Source of the DNA: Volvariella volvacea V23
Taxonomy: Eukaryota > Basidiomycota > Agaricomycetes > Agaricales > Pluteaceae
Direction of reading: 5' to 3'
DNA: 64,000 nucleotides
Assembly (NCBI GenBank): GCA_000349905.1
Contig: KB722743.1
Location: 897,420-961,419 of the forward strand
Positions 1 to 12,595 of the stretch are shown here, in pieces. The position numbers and the translations under genes are program-made. The notes beneath the pieces were generated by a model. It worked only from the letters and a program-made list of their open reading frames with translations, searched no databases and was not told where the DNA came from. Each line of letters opens with the position of its first letter. Within the stretch, counting starts at the first letter, position 1.

Positions 1-1527
1 CAACGTTGTACGAGATAAGCTACCGTTCGTGGTTGAAATTGCTCAGAATAACCTGAAGCCCGCCGTTATCCGGACCCAATGTGTTCTCATATGGGACGAA
101 TACGTTGTCGAATGTGATAAACCCAGTACCAGCAGTTGTGGAGTAGGAAGTCTTGATGGGCTTGACTTCAATGCCAGGAACACGCTCAGTTACTAGCACG
201 ACGAGACCGCCATCATCGGTTCGGCAACCAACAGTGAAGTAGTCGGCGAAAGTTGCGTTGGTGATCCATTTCTGAGAGTCACATAAGCCACGTTATAAAA
301 GGGCATCTCAAAGCAGACCTTGCTGCAGTGGGATGAGTACACGTTATAATGGATGGTTCATCACACTCACGTTCCGGTAATAGACCAACCACCTTCGACT
401 CTCTTCGCGTGACACTTAAGCCCTGCAACGTCACTACCAGCGAATGCTTCAGAGATACACAAGCAGACAAGCTTCTTTCCTGAGAAAACTTCTTCAACAA
501 TTTTGTCACGAATCGCAGGCTTTCCAAAGTTCATAACTGGTGGAAGTCCTATAGATGGTATTAAGAGTCAACACCCGGTACCCGCTGTAACCAATCACTC
601 ACCAATGAACGTTCCTCCACCAGACCCATCCCAATACCCTCGAGCGTTGATTCGTGCAAATTCTTGGGCCATAATTAACTCGTGGAAGTAATCGAACTGG
701 TCCGAGAATCAGCCCAATACTTAAGAGGATGCAAATCATCAAAATACCTCTTCTGGCTTAACGGCACCTTCCATAAGGACACGACCTTTCAAGTGCTTTC
801 CCGGACCCATTCTCATTGCTGTGATGTTTAACCTTGCCATCTCCTCAAATACTTTTTGCGAAGGCCTCTTTCCGTCTTCTTCGCGCGCTTGAGCATCGGG
901 AATCACTACCGTCTCTACGAATTCTCTCATTGCCTTCTGCAAGCGACGATGACTCTGCCCGAGACGATGTTTGGACCTGTCGTGGGGGATAATTGCTAGT
1001 ATATGACGTACCTCTTTATAATATGGGCTATGAAATCCGCTGCTCAGCCATGTAGGTTCCGCATAGGGCACGCTACTCAGTGCACCAATTGCTCGGGGGA
1101 AAATTCTCTGCTTCTCTCCGTTCACAATGCCGATTCGCAGGCGTGCATACTGAGGCCGCTGAAGGACTTCGTAACGATGAAGACTGAAGAAAGCTTCTGT
1201 TGCATCCTTTCCGGCTGTGAAGTGCGGGAGGTGATGAAAGTGGTAAGGTGAAATGCAATGCAACAAGGAAGTGGAGCAAGACTGAGGCTCCACACATACC
1301 TACGTCCTCGTCAAGAAGAACTGAGAGCCCACCAGGGTGCATTGCAGCAAATCTCGAGAGATCATAGACATGAGAGTCGACAACGACCCACTACAACCAT
1401 AGTGACCGGATGTAAGCATCCATGGGTTGAGAGCGACGTTGTCACAAGCGGATCAACGCACCAAGTCGCCTTCTTTGTTATGCTTTTGGACTTCCTCTCT
1501 CGTAAACTCTTTCGTGGATGCCATCAT
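1..1527 (-). CDS. Cytochrome b5-acyl-CoA dehydrogenase fusion (copy 1, C-terminus beyond the window)
   Basis: This flavoenzyme should oxidise an acyl-CoA at the alpha-beta bond; the N-terminal b5 domain may relay electrons (inference). The start MASTKEFTREEV at about 1524 (an extra Met codon lies at 1527) leads into a b5 domain with both heme ligands: MHPGG near 1340 and GLHR-like SLHRYEVL near 1180. The ACAD part follows: [12 protein letters not shown], the FAD/substrate loop [26 protein letters not shown] and FDNVFVPYENTLG, ending at SNFNHER. The window edge falls in the next intron (positions 1-23), so the C-terminal helical domain is not seen. It lies head-to-tail behind the GH79 gene on the same strand, 200 bp away. 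Intron positions match the three complete paralogues at 6009, 29740 and 32356. Family call is firm; substrate unknown. Confidence 0.88.
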
Positions 1528-1728
1528 GAAGATGGGGGATGGTGGCTTAAGGTAGGTCGGCCCAGGACATTATATCTGGACCTTAACCTAAGCGTCCCTG
1601 CCCGGTAGCCGTAAAGCCCGTTGAAGCCGGCGACCGACATCATACCTTGGCACGGATAGCCAAAAATATTTCCTGTATATTGTACATACGAGCCAACCGT
1701 CCGCAGTCAACTGCGATTATATGTCTTG

Positions 1729-3891
1729 TTACAATATAACCAAAACCGCCTCTGATGCCTGCACAGCAACTCTACTACCACGCACTTTCTCCTCAACCAG
1801 CCTACCCTCGGCCTTGCCATTGGCAAAGTTCTGACCGGCCCAAGTCGTCAAAGATGCCTCCTTGATATCCGCTCCTGGTGCTTGCAACCGTTTAAGCGTT
1901 ATACTGAGATATTGAATGTGGCACTTGGTCGGGGATCGGTCTGTGTTTGATTATATATTTGTAAGTTCAAGAGCACCAGCTTAGCGGGGAATTCTTTTCC
2001 ACGCGGGTGTGCATCGTCCCAAAGTCCATATGCAACTAGTTCTCCTGCTGATTGGTCACCCAATTCTGTCGTGATTGTAGATCCGTTTGCCTGACGCCCA
2101 GGGTAGATGTTGGCAATCCGAAGGGTTTTCGAGTGACCGAGGACTTCGGCTACGAATAGTAAAGCTGAGTATGACGGGAAGACCTTGATTGGTCCATTGA
2201 GGTTCTGGACAGGATACCTATTCACAAAGGTCAGGATGTAATAATGATTCCTCATATTCTGACAAACCATAGGTCATAGAAGCTGAGTCCTGAAGCAAAA
2301 AACTGGTTTAATCTTCTCTGCAGCTATGGTTAGCAATTGCTTACCTCCATGATTCAACTGGCTATCGCTTTGGAGTGCCAGTGGGCCACCCTGGTGAACA
2401 TACATTCTGATATGATACTCAGACTTCAGTTAAAGAGCTCGGTCGTGGGTCATTACCTTGATATATTCAGCGACGCGGCATAGAGTGTAGTATCGAGCTG
2501 CACAATGACGATACCGGAATAAACACCGCAAAGACGAGCTACAACTTACTAGCCAAAGCGCCTGGCCAAAAGTATTGCTTACCCCATCCTTTCCGGAGCA
2601 AGAGACCGAGTTGAATTCACCTAGAGTACTCAGCCTGGAGAGCAGAGCCCAAAATGTCGTGCATACCAATGACAAAGGAATGAAGACCCAGCTGCGAGCA
2701 CACGAACTTGATGCGTGGCTGCCAGAGATCGAGGTACCTTTACATCGCAATTAAATAGATGCCAGTTAAATTGCAATTAACGTCTTACTGGGCAAGGCGA
2801 GTATGATTGACCTAGACATGTGATTAACAATACACAATACAATAAGATTGACAGGTCATAGAACCTACTAGGTTCGGAAGTGTCGCGACCGGTATTCTTG
2901 GCGGATCGCAGACCTAGGGGAGTTATGAATCATCGTGAGGTAACAATAAATAGGCACGATACTTCTTACGCTGTATTGGTAGGTATGTTCACTGCATAAT
3001 TTAACGACTCCATTATCGTTTGCACCCGCCGACAGTACACTGGTGCAGCTCAGTTGAGAAGCAGCTCCTGGGGCGCCGTAGGGCCACAGTGGGTCATCTA
3101 CTGTTGCTGCTACTTGGAAAAATGGGATTGGAAGTCCCAATGATGTAGTTATATTCTTCGCCCAGGTCTAGTTGCGAGTGAGTCAACAGTAGAAGATATC
3201 GAATGAGGACATACACCTCAGACGCTTGTGTAGTTTTCTAGAGTGAAGGACAAGTAGTGATCTGGCTCGTTGCCAACTAGATAAAGTGTGAGTACAGCAC
3301 ATCAGCGATTGCAATGAGCCTCGCTTACTCTCAAATCCCACTAATTGACGGTTGAGACCTTTCAAGGCTGAAGCCGCAACATGGAGTGCGCCTGTGTAAT
3401 TTAGATCGCGAAGATCCTACACTCTGGGCAGTTAATAATAGGCGGTACGACTCGAAGATCTATGCGCATACCAAATTAATTGTAATTTTGGTGTCCTCTG
3501 GCAGGAGCTTCACAGAGTCCCAAAAGCCAGGGCCGATAGTAGTGTTATGCAACACACCAGCCTTGTCAACAAAGTTGAATGAGCTGACACCCAGGTTTGG
3601 GTCCCAGTACGTCGATTCGGCGGTGATACCCACCAGCCTAACCTCGGCAGGTACACCCGTACGAACTTTCAGGTTCTCAAAGAGATCTCGAGTGAGCAAG
3701 TTGGGCGTTGAGCTGTTGCCCACAAATGTCTCAAAGAACGCTGTTTCAATGCTGAAACTGGCCAGGGCAGGGTGCAGATGATGAGAGGCTGTCTCAGGCA
3801 GCAATGGCGGGCCTGTGAGCCTCAAGGAGGACAGAGCAGATGCAGTCGGCAAGACAGCGGACGAGACATGAGAGTGCCACAGAAGGAACAT
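1729..3891 (-). CDS. Glycoside hydrolase family 79 (beta-glucuronidase-like)
   Basis: GH79 enzymes remove glucuronic acid or its 4-O-methyl ether from glycoproteins or polysaccharides and are usually secreted by basidiomycetes. The N-terminus is MFLLWHSHVSSAVL, a weak signal-like stretch, followed by SFSIETAFFETFVGN, typical of the family. Spliced exons give FEIGNEPDHYLSF near 3270, containing the acid/base Glu of the NEP motif, then SEHTYQYS, and LGEFNSVSCSGKDGVSNTFG near 2620, containing the nucleophile Glu. The C-terminal beta domain (about 2270-1729) carries FPSYSALLFVAEVLG and ends ASEAVLVIL. Several introns of about 50 nt were inferred; middle exons between 2430 and 2870 are less certain. 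It is divergent from the racemase gene at 4268 and shares its 376 bp promoter. Alternative: heparanase-like GH79 of other specificity. Confidence 0.85.
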
Positions 3892-4267
3892 AGTGACCTA
3901 GCACCGCAATAGAAGAGCCTCCATCCCAGCTATAAGGCGAGGAATATAATAAGCACGGTCCGTTTGGCCTGCAGAGGGCATGTGGAGAAGGCTTCGAGAT
4001 GACCTTCTGCATCAGCATCTTGTGAATGACAGGAGTTCGATGAATGATTGGTGGTGCATTGTGGGCCTTGCTAACTCCCGACAGTGCGTCGGTGGAGTGC
4101 AATAAGACCCTCAATCAACGAGCTGAGGTCCTGACATTGTCATCAGAGCGATGTCGCAAACAGCTCAACGCAACAATCATGGTGTCCCTGATCGTCCCGG
4201 TCATTTGTTAACCGGGTTCACGGTGAGCCATGTTATCTCCAATTAATTCTCCTCAATCTCCCGTCTC
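3892..4267. promoter_or_regulatory. Divergent promoter between GH79 and racemase genes
   Basis: This 376 bp stretch separates two genes transcribed away from each other and must hold both promoters. No coding frame in it resembles a protein family. It contains a perfect CGG-N11-CCG palindrome (4196-4216), annotated separately. No clear TATA box was seen on the racemase side. Confidence 0.6.
4196..4216. promoter_or_regulatory. CGG-N11-CCG palindrome, candidate Zn2Cys6 regulator site
   Basis: Arms CCCGGT and ACCGGG are perfectly inverted around a 9-nt spacer, so the CGG at 4198-4200 and the CCG at 4212-4214 are 11 nt apart. That is the spacing known for Gal4-type binuclear zinc cluster proteins. 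The site lies about 50 bp upstream of the racemase start and about 300 bp upstream of GH79. Binding by the Zn2Cys6 protein at 8741-12595 is inference. Confidence 0.45.
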
Positions 4268-5780
4268 ATGGCTCTCGCTGGGTTAAAAGTTATCGAGGTT
4301 ACTCCCTTTCCAAGGCTTTGGTGTCTTCCTCGGGCTTACAATGTCCACAGTTTGCTGGTCTGGCGCCAGGTCCCTTTGCAGGATTGGTCTTGGCCGACAA
4401 TGGTGCTTCAGTGATACGCATAGACCGACCTGGTTCGACTTCTACCGACGTTCTCTGTCGTGGAAAGAGATCTATCGCCGTGGACTCCAAGGCTCCACAA
4501 GGGAATAAACTCTTGCGGCAATTGATCACGTCCGCCGATGTTGTTATTGATCCGTTCAGACCTGGGGTAATGGAGCGGATGGGGCTTGGGCCTGAAGTAT
4601 TCCTAGGGAACGGGGAGCAGAAAGGACTCAACGAGCGGTTGATATATGCGAGGATGATTGGGTATGTGCACGTTTCTCGTTGCCTGTGCTGACCTTTACG
4701 GTCATGCACTAGATTCCCAAGACAAGGTTAGTGGGTAGAATGGACAATGAGAAGTTCCTGACATGCGTTGCAGGTCCATACGAGAACATGGCTGGTAAGT
4801 GTCCTGCATTCTATGATTCACGCAACTCACAAGCCTAGGCCACGACGTGAACTATATCGCCCTCAGTGGAGTTCTCTCTGTAAGCTATGCCATCTGATGC
4901 AACTACTGATAAATTGAACTGCACAATAGCTCCTCCCTGGGTCTCAGGAAAAACCGACATTCCCTTTAAACATACTCGCCGATTTTGCTGGAGGTGGCTT
5001 GATGTGTGCTATGGGTATTCTACTCGCGCTCATCGACCGAGGCAGGACAGGTCGAGGACAAGTAGTTGATGCGAATATGGTGCGCAGCGACGCGCATACC
5101 TGCGTCGCCTATTGACCTCTCGTCTAGGTATCTGGTGCCCGCTATGTCTCTGCTTTCCCATTATTGCAAGCTTCGCTCCCCGGATTATTCAGCCTAGGTG
5201 CCTCAAGGGGCGATAACTTGCTGGATGGCGGCGCACCGTTTTACAACGTTTATACTTGTCAGGATGGGCGATGGATGACGGTTGGATGCCTAGAACCCCA
5301 ATTCTATGCTGCTTTCTTGAAGCACTTTTTGCCTGCACTCCCTCGGAACATGCTGGGTGGTTGGAAGCCAACCAAGGACACCCAGTTCAATCGCGACGAA
5401 TGGCCAAAGTTGAAGGCCTTCATCGAGGCTGGTTTCAGAACCAATACTCGCGACTACTGGCAAAAGGTCTTTCTCGGTAAGTTACTCCAGTAGCTATGCG
5501 TGTGCGACTCTCACACTCCCATGCCATAGGTACGGACGCCTGCGTTGCCCCAGTGCTGACCCCAGAGGAAGCGAGAACAGCAGTTGGTGGCGACTCGTCT
5601 TTTCCATTGCCGCATCCGGTCGTGTCCAATTGGGCTGTACCCAAAATGTTGCACCCAATTGTGGCCGTTGGACAACACACCGATGAGATACTGAAAGAGC
5701 TGGGAATAGGTGGTGTCCTACGGAGGACGCTGATCGCAGAAGGCGCAGTTGAGGGTGATGGGGTCTCTAGCAAGCTGTGA
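4268..5780 (+). CDS. AMACR: Alpha-methylacyl-CoA racemase, CoA-transferase family III, with SKL signal
   Basis: It should interconvert R and S 2-methylacyl-CoAs so that branched chains can enter beta-oxidation. Exon 1 encodes [10 protein letters not shown]; after an intron (4298-4350) comes [19 protein letters not shown], the family III N-terminal signature. Further hallmarks are [32 protein letters not shown] (with the conserved catalytic-region His-Asp), [16 protein letters not shown] and [19 protein letters not shown] 14-nt exon (4713-4726) is needed to join YARMIG to GPYENMAG. The protein ends GVSSKL, a canonical PTS1, so a peroxisomal location is predicted. It is followed 228 bp later by a b5-ACAD on the same strand, the enzyme that would act next. 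Length (around 400 residues) fits the family. Alternative: another CaiB/BaiF CoA-transferase, but the similarity to racemase is strong. Confidence 0.9.
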
Positions 5781-6008
5781 TACGTGTATTCACTTGGCGA
5801 ATTTGTACTGTAACAGCCATGAAATATCCAAGGAGGGCAACGTAACCGGGACCGGAAGCAGCTGCTGAGCACACATGGCAGATTCCCCGACCGTAATGAA
5901 AATCACATGCAAGGATCAGTCCGATCAATCGTGTCTACTTATATCCCACTCGCAAGACCGCCTCGTCCCATCGCTTGCAACCCCGTTCATCGTCAGACAT
6001 TGTAGCAA

Positions 6009-8323
6009 ATGGCATCCAAGCAGCTCAAACAACTCACCCGCGAAGAGGTGGCCGTGGTATGTGCTCCCCTTTCCGATGGACGCCGAGAGCTGAAGATCAT
6101 GACGTCGCCGCCAGCACAATCAGCCCGATGACCTCGTTAGCCTTTTTCAACTCCACCCTGAGAACAACTGACTGAGCTGTGCCTCTTTGCATCAGTGGGT
6201 CATTATCGATGCCAAAGTATACGACCTGTCGCGGTTCAAGGGATTACACCCCGGCGGTGTCGCTGTATTGCTTGATGAAGAAGTTGGCAAGTCCGCATTG
6301 CTAGTCCATCCGCTGCATACGCTGAACGCTAGGTGCCTGTAGCTGGAAAAGATGCAACCGAAGCCTTTTTCGGCCTCCATCGCTATGAGGTCCTTGAAAA
6401 ACAGCAGTATCAGCGGTTGCAAATTGGTGTCATACAGGGAGAGAAGAGCGCGCTCCATGGGCGAATCATTGGGGAAATTAGCCAGGTGCCGTATGCTGAA
6501 CCCACATGGTTGACGCCGGGATACCACAGTCCATACTATTCAGAGGTATGCAGTCTATTATCCTTTCTTCTTCTGTGCTATACAGCTTCCCAGCGACACA
6601 GAAAATTTCAGCGCGAGGTGCGCAAGTTCTTCGACACCTATGTCAGGGAGGACGCTATTGTACGTTTCTCTATTCACCGACAACGATGGCATCGACTCAT
6701 TCCTGTTTTCAGGCCAGAGAGGATGACGGCAAACGACCCTCACAGCACGTCATTGACAAGATGGCGTACGTGTCCTTTCCCTCTCTGCATTCGCGCTGTG
6801 CTAACATCGTTATCAGTGAGCTCAACTTGCACGCCATGCGCATGGGCCCAGGGAAGCACTTACAAGGCCGTATCCTTATGGGTGGGCTGGTGAAGCCGGA
6901 AGAATTCGACTATTTCCATGAGGTTTGTTGAATTTGGCCTCTTTTGCCTGTACCGCGGATAACATGAGTGCATATAGCTCATTATCACCCAAGAATTTGC
7001 ACGAGCGAGTCTTCGTGGCTACGGAGATGGTCAGTCCAGTAGGTTACAGACGGCAATGCTGGCGCTGAGCAGGTTTTTTTCAGGCTTATTGGGTGGCAAG
7101 GTCATTGGTTTACCTCCTGTCCTCAACTTCGGTAGTGAAGAACTGAAAGCACGGGTAGTCCCCGATGTGCTGGCTGGGAAGAAGTTTATATGTTTGGCAA
7201 TTTCTGAGGCACATGCTGGGAGTGACGTTATGGGTCTGCAAACCACTGCTGTCAAGACAGAGGACGGAAGACACTGGATCATCAACGGCTCCAAGAAATG
7301 GATTACAAACGGAACGTACGTCGATTCCGGAAACTACCCGTTGAAAATCTCTTAAATCCTGTTCCTTTTCAGCTTCGCTGATTACTTCACAGTCGGTTGC
7401 AAAACCGAGGTTAGTTGGACACTCGTTCGTCCTGTGGAGACTAGTATTGATACCCTTGGTAGGATGGTTTCACTGTCATCCTTGTTGAGCGAGGGGAAGG
7501 TGTCGAAACCAAGCAGATCAAGACCAGCTACTCAAGTACCGCTGGAACTGCATATATAACTTTCGACAACGTGAAAGTACCTGTTGAAAATACCTTGGGC
7601 GAAGAGGGCGGAGGAATTTTTGTCATCCTCAGGTACGTGCACACTGCAATTGTACATCCCGTACTCATTCCAATTCAGCAACTTTAACCACGAGCGATGG
7701 GTAATGTGTTGCGCTTCAGCGAGAAGTCAAAGAGGCATTGTCGAGGAGTGCCTCAAGTGGACCACGCAACGCAAGGTGTTCGGTAAACCACTGCACTCCC
7801 AAGCTGTAATTCGTGCCAAGCTTGCTGGCATGATTGCACGAGCAGAGAGTATGTTCCAGCTGTTGACTATATTACCCAATACTAAAGATCACAATTACCA
7901 GGCGTCCAGTCATGGCTAGAGAATATTACATACCAGATGTGCAACATGTCCTATCGTCAGCAAGCAAATAAACTAGCAGGGTAATGCATCCTCCCATTTC
8001 AGCAAGAACAGGGCCTTATATCTTCCTCATCGCAGCCAAATCGCGTTCTTGAAGAGCTACTCGACAGCGTGCGGCCAGGATACTGCACGAGACGCTGTTC
8101 AAGTCTTCGGTGGACGAGGCATCACAAAGACCGGAATGGGCAAATTCATTGAGCATGTGAGTCAAAGTCTAGCCTGCTACAATCACAGTATTGGTACTAA
8201 TATATTCAATAGTATCACCGCACAATTCCTTTCGATGCACTTCTGGGTGGCGCTGAGGATGTACTCGCAGATCTTGGTGTTCGTCAAGCCCTAAGAGCGA
8301 TGCCCAAAAATGTCAGGCTATGA
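6009..8323 (+). CDS. Cytochrome b5-acyl-CoA dehydrogenase fusion (copy 2)
   Basis: Complete paralogue. It starts MASKQLKQLTREEV, then a 21-nt exon HNQPDDL, then the b5 core with FKGLHPGGVAVLLDEEVG and the second heme ligand in FFGLHRYEVL. The ACAD part shows [108 protein letters not shown] and VFGGRGITKTGMGKFIEH. The tail reads FDALLGGAEDVLADLG and ends KNVRL. At the position where most ACADs carry the catalytic Glu (IYEGT) or Asp, this protein has Gly (LLGG). At least ten short introns. It lies 228 bp behind the racemase and probably acts with it. Closest in sequence to copy 4 at 32356. Confidence 0.9.
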
Positions 8324-8740
8324 GATATGTATAGAGTATCATCACTGCATCTGTATTCCTATCTATTCTGTCATGTGTAATCAACCTGCCAAGTTCACTG
8401 TCTACATTGGTTCATCGTGCTGTATCTGCGTCGATAAATTCGACATAGTAGTGCTACACTCATAGTTCATCTCTGATCGATCGTGGCGGAACAGCAGGTT
8501 GACATATTCCATTCCCATCTCATGGGCGATAGCAAGTGAGCGTCTGTGGAGGACCATTCCTCATCGATTCTTATTCAGATACAAGAGAAAATTCATAGCA
8601 AACTATATAAGAAATACACGACCTTGCGCCTAAAGCAGAAAAATGGAATAAGGAACACAACCACCATTGGTGAGATTCAAAACAACTCGACTAGACAATC
8701 AAATCGATGCAGAAAGAGACAAGTTGATACCCAAAATAAA
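8324..8740. other. Convergent 3' spacer, no gene seen
   Basis: The region between the ends of a + and a - gene is A/T-rich, as expected of two 3' untranslated regions. Short open frames here have no family resemblance. Confidence 0.6.
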
Positions 8741-11700
8741 CTATGAGGCATATTTCTGCGTTCCATTCAAATTTCCGTTATTGTACAACACCGAGACGCC
8801 TGAAGCTTGCATATCCAGATCAAAGTTTCGTTGGAAGGTAGTCATCCAGTTAAATCCTGTAATCTACATCAGAATTGCACCATCACTAGACTCAACGATG
8901 ACGTACCTTGTATCTCTTGTCCCTCTGCCCAACGATTAGCATTAGGGTCAGTAAGGGCTTGCATATCATCAACCATTTCAGAATCTCCAGGAAGAGGTGG
9001 GAAGAAGAAGGGATCATATGAGTTGAGGTCAAAGGTTGATGATCCTTGGTATATGTTCGCATACGGGTCAATGACCCCTTGACCTTGCGGTGCAAATATA
9101 CTGAATGATACCGCATCCTGAGTAGGGGTGGGTGACATAGACTGACCACGAGGTGGTACGAGTGTATGATTCCGACCATTCCCAATTACTGATGGTACGG
9201 AAGGAAGTTCCGGCGTGGGCGTGCGCTCCAAAGCTGATTTGAGGATTTGGGGAGATTGTTGAGCGGAATGTGTCTGCTGAGCAAACTTGGACGAGCCGGG
9301 TGGAATAGCTGGTGTGGTGGGCTCGATTTTAGCCATTGGGGCGGCAAGCAAACCGCTCAAGAACCGCGAGTAAAGCTTTGGCCCATGACGGTCATCTATA
9401 GCGATCTCTGGTGAGGCTAGGAGATCGACAACCTGTTGGACTAGGTTGCGAATTTCTACCCTTTCTTCTTGAGAGAGGTAGGCTGCGAATTTTGGTTGCA
9501 AAAGCTGAAAATTGCTTGGTCAAAAGGGCATTACAGAACGGGGGAAAGAGCGCAATACCTTGACTAGGAATGCAGAGGCAAATGTTACGAAGACACTTTG
9601 TGCTTCTGGTCCGTGACGCCAATATTGCACTAGTGAAAACGTCAGTGAATACCGCGAAAGCAGCACATAGAGTACACACATTGACTTGGTCTGCAGATGT
9701 CATTCACAACCGCATTGACAACATCTCGAGCGGCATTCAAGCACTGTGCGACATGAATCAGACATGCACCCTCGGCCGATAAGCAGGGTTACTCACGCGA
9801 TGAAGGAACGGATTCTCTCTAACATGATTCTTCCCGAACGCATGCTGGAACCCGAAGGACAAACAGCTCAATCGAGCATAACTATAAGCGAGCCTCAGCA
9901 ACCCTGTGCGGAAGGAATTCTGGGGATCGCTAAGATCGGTTTCCTCAATCAAGGTAAACCATTTTCTGCCCAACTGCTGAAGCTCGTCATCGGTTTCGGT
10001 AGCAATTTGTTCAAAGTTCGCATCCTGGTTGATCAACATGAGCATATATAATCGCAGTGTGCTGGATTTACGCACCTTATTCAGTCCGATAGGATTATTT
10101 GGGTTGTTGTATATCTTGGACAAGAACCCGGCAAGAACCTTCAACTCCGCGTTGTACGCACACAAATGGACATCGAAGTGCTTCAGATTGTATTGGGAAC
10201 TCTGCCACCAGTTCTCGGAGTGATTCGCCACATAGTCCGCATTGCTGATAATCGGCGGTTTTCCGTATTGCGAACCCGTTGAGCGGTCCAAGTTGTAGCA
10301 ATTAAGCCAGACTCGGGTTCGGTTAAGCATTTCCCGGGCGTGTGTTTCATTGATTGGTTTGGCAGTGTTGGGAATGTGGAGGTTCAAATCCGTGGCACAA
10401 CTATCCCGCTGGGGTCAGGCGAAGGAAATCATAGCACGATTTTTTGCTTACCGAATGGCAAGACCAAGATAGAGCCAGCTGCGTTGATCTTCCCATTTCT
10501 TTGCTGGTACGGGGTACAAGCTCATTAAGATGTAGGCTTGGCACATCTCAACGTTTTTCTTGCCGCTGATCAGTGCCGTACCGGCTGCCAGTTGGGCGTA
10601 TCTCATGGCCTCCAAATAAAGTCCAGGCCGTTCGGAGTAAAAACGGGAGGCGATGGCGCAAACTAAATGCTGTGTCAGGAGACGTTCAGAATGATGATTT
10701 CCCCATCTGTACTCACTAACAGTAAACAGGAATGGACTTCTGAAGTAAGTCCTTTGGGCGGTGTACAAGACAGGATCAAGCAAAGATACTGAGAGATTCA
10801 TCTTGTCAAAGTAGCTGCGTAGAATAAACTTCAGTGGTAGGACTTTTTGCAAATGTCGCAGGGCCTTACATTTGGAAAAGCTTCTCCGCTTCAACCGGGC
10901 TAATCAGGCCCCGTGCAAGGATATGCGGTGGTTGATGTTGTTCCAGCAACCTCTTACTTACAGAGCCGGGCTTGATGCCTGCATGAGGTGATCAGAAACC
11001 CGCTACCCAACCTCATGGATCAGTACAACTTACTCGCTTGGAAGTACTCGTTATTAGCAATTCCCGGTATGCTGTCCTCCCCCTCAGGACCAACGCTGGC
11101 CTCTCTGTCCCTGTTCGCCTTTGAGTTCAAATGTTCAAACATACCAAAGGGGGTTGCTGGGTCGGGCACAAGCGCCGACTTTTCGCCGGAGGAAATCTTC
11201 TTTCGTGGATTTCTTCCGGTATTATTGGAGTCGAGACTCGATGCACTGGGGGTGTGGCGCAGTGTCCTCGTGGCTCCATTGGGGGAAGGTTGTACACCAC
11301 TAGGATCGGCGGGCTCCACGGTGATATCGTAGTCCCCATTCTGCTCCTCCTCGTCCATATTACTATTTCCATCGCTTGAACCAGCGTCGTCATCCTCTTC
11401 GTCAACAAGGTAGTGACGGGGCATCCCCGCACCCACGATACCCAGGTATTCGTCGAATGCCTCAAACTTGCCACGAACATCAGCTAGCCATTCCGTAACG
11501 GCCTTATTGCTCTCAGTCCCCGTCTTAGAACCATTCAATTGATCTGTGTCTCCGAGGAAGACGGATGATGCAGTTGGAGAAGAAGGCGAAAGCACTGGAG
11601 AATGGAGGGTGGAGGATGTTCCGATATCGGAGGTTCCTTGACGAGGGTTGATGTTTAGTGCTTCCAGTTTAGCCATCAGATTCTTGATTTCGTCTGCTTG

Positions 11701-12595
11701 TCGACGAATCTCATTCAGGAGGTGTTCACGCTTACTATTGCACGCGTGAAGTCATGCACAGGGAGCATGAGTGATTACACTCACGGTGGCGCACGGCGCT
11801 TCTTCCGCCCAGGCACAACACAGTCTTGCTTTGCAGTGTAGCAACGCTTACACGGATCTGTCTCTGTTCGGAATTCACACCGGACTTTTAGCGTCTTGCA
11901 GCGTAGACAGGCACCAGATCTGTATAGGCAGCATTGGAGTCTGGGGTTGTGATAATGCCCAATCAGTACACTTACGATTTGGCCTTGGTCTTTCCTTCAG
12001 CAGCATCGCCTGCGGCCTGCTTGGAGGTGCCTGGCTCTAGACCGGCTGGTTCATCTTGCTGACCGAACAAGCCGGCGGAGAACCCCTCCTGCATGGGAGC
12101 GGGGGATTGGCTGCGGTATGGGGTGCCATATCCGCTCCCCGGATCGTCCAGGTTGCTCTGTGGAACCTGCTGGAACTGATATCGATATGCGTTCTGGGAC
12201 TGGTCCAACCCTGGCTGGTTCATGAACGTCGAGGTATTGAGGGCAACGGTAGATTGATTCGGGGTGCTGTTCCCATACACATTGTGAGCGTAGGAGCCGT
12301 CCAGAGTGCCAGAGTGGGGTGTGACGGAGGTGCCAAAGGAGGAGGCCCTGCTGTGAACCTGTTGATTGGGGGAATACAGGGTCTGGACGGTAGACGATGG
12401 GGCGATGGTTCCGTTGAACATGGACGGGTCAATGGACTGATAAGATTGGCCATAGCTCTGTCGTGCAGAAGCGTCCGTGGAGGACAGAGCAGAGAAGTCG
12501 AACTCCTGCTCGAGCTGGAGATGGGTCTGGGCATAGGACTGGCTGGGCTGGGAGTGCTGGCCCCAGGAGTGGTCCTTGATGTAATGGCTGCTCAT
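8741..12595 (-). CDS. Zn2Cys6 fungal transcription factor, PriB-like
   Basis: This is a nuclear DNA-binding regulator. The start chosen (12595, MSSHYIKDHSWG) opens a Gln/Ser/Tyr-rich N-terminal region; an upstream in-frame ATG at 12706 is possible. The zinc cluster (about 11930-11790) reads CLRCKTLKVRC, then DPCKRC and CVVPGRKKRRAPP, giving six cysteines in the expected spacing. A linker helix follows: KREHLLNEIRRQADEIKNLM. Then comes a Ser/Asp-rich acidic stretch (11676-11020) and the fungal-specific middle homology domain, with WLYLGLAIR near 10460, RTRVWLNCYNLDRSTGSQYG near 10290 and NLKHFDVHLCAYNAELKVL. The final exon gives FNWMTTFQRNFDLDMQASG, ending KYAS. The cluster plus KREHLL linker recalls PriB of Lentinula edodes; that name is from memory and tentative. 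A role as local regulator of the catabolic genes is inference. Confidence 0.85.
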
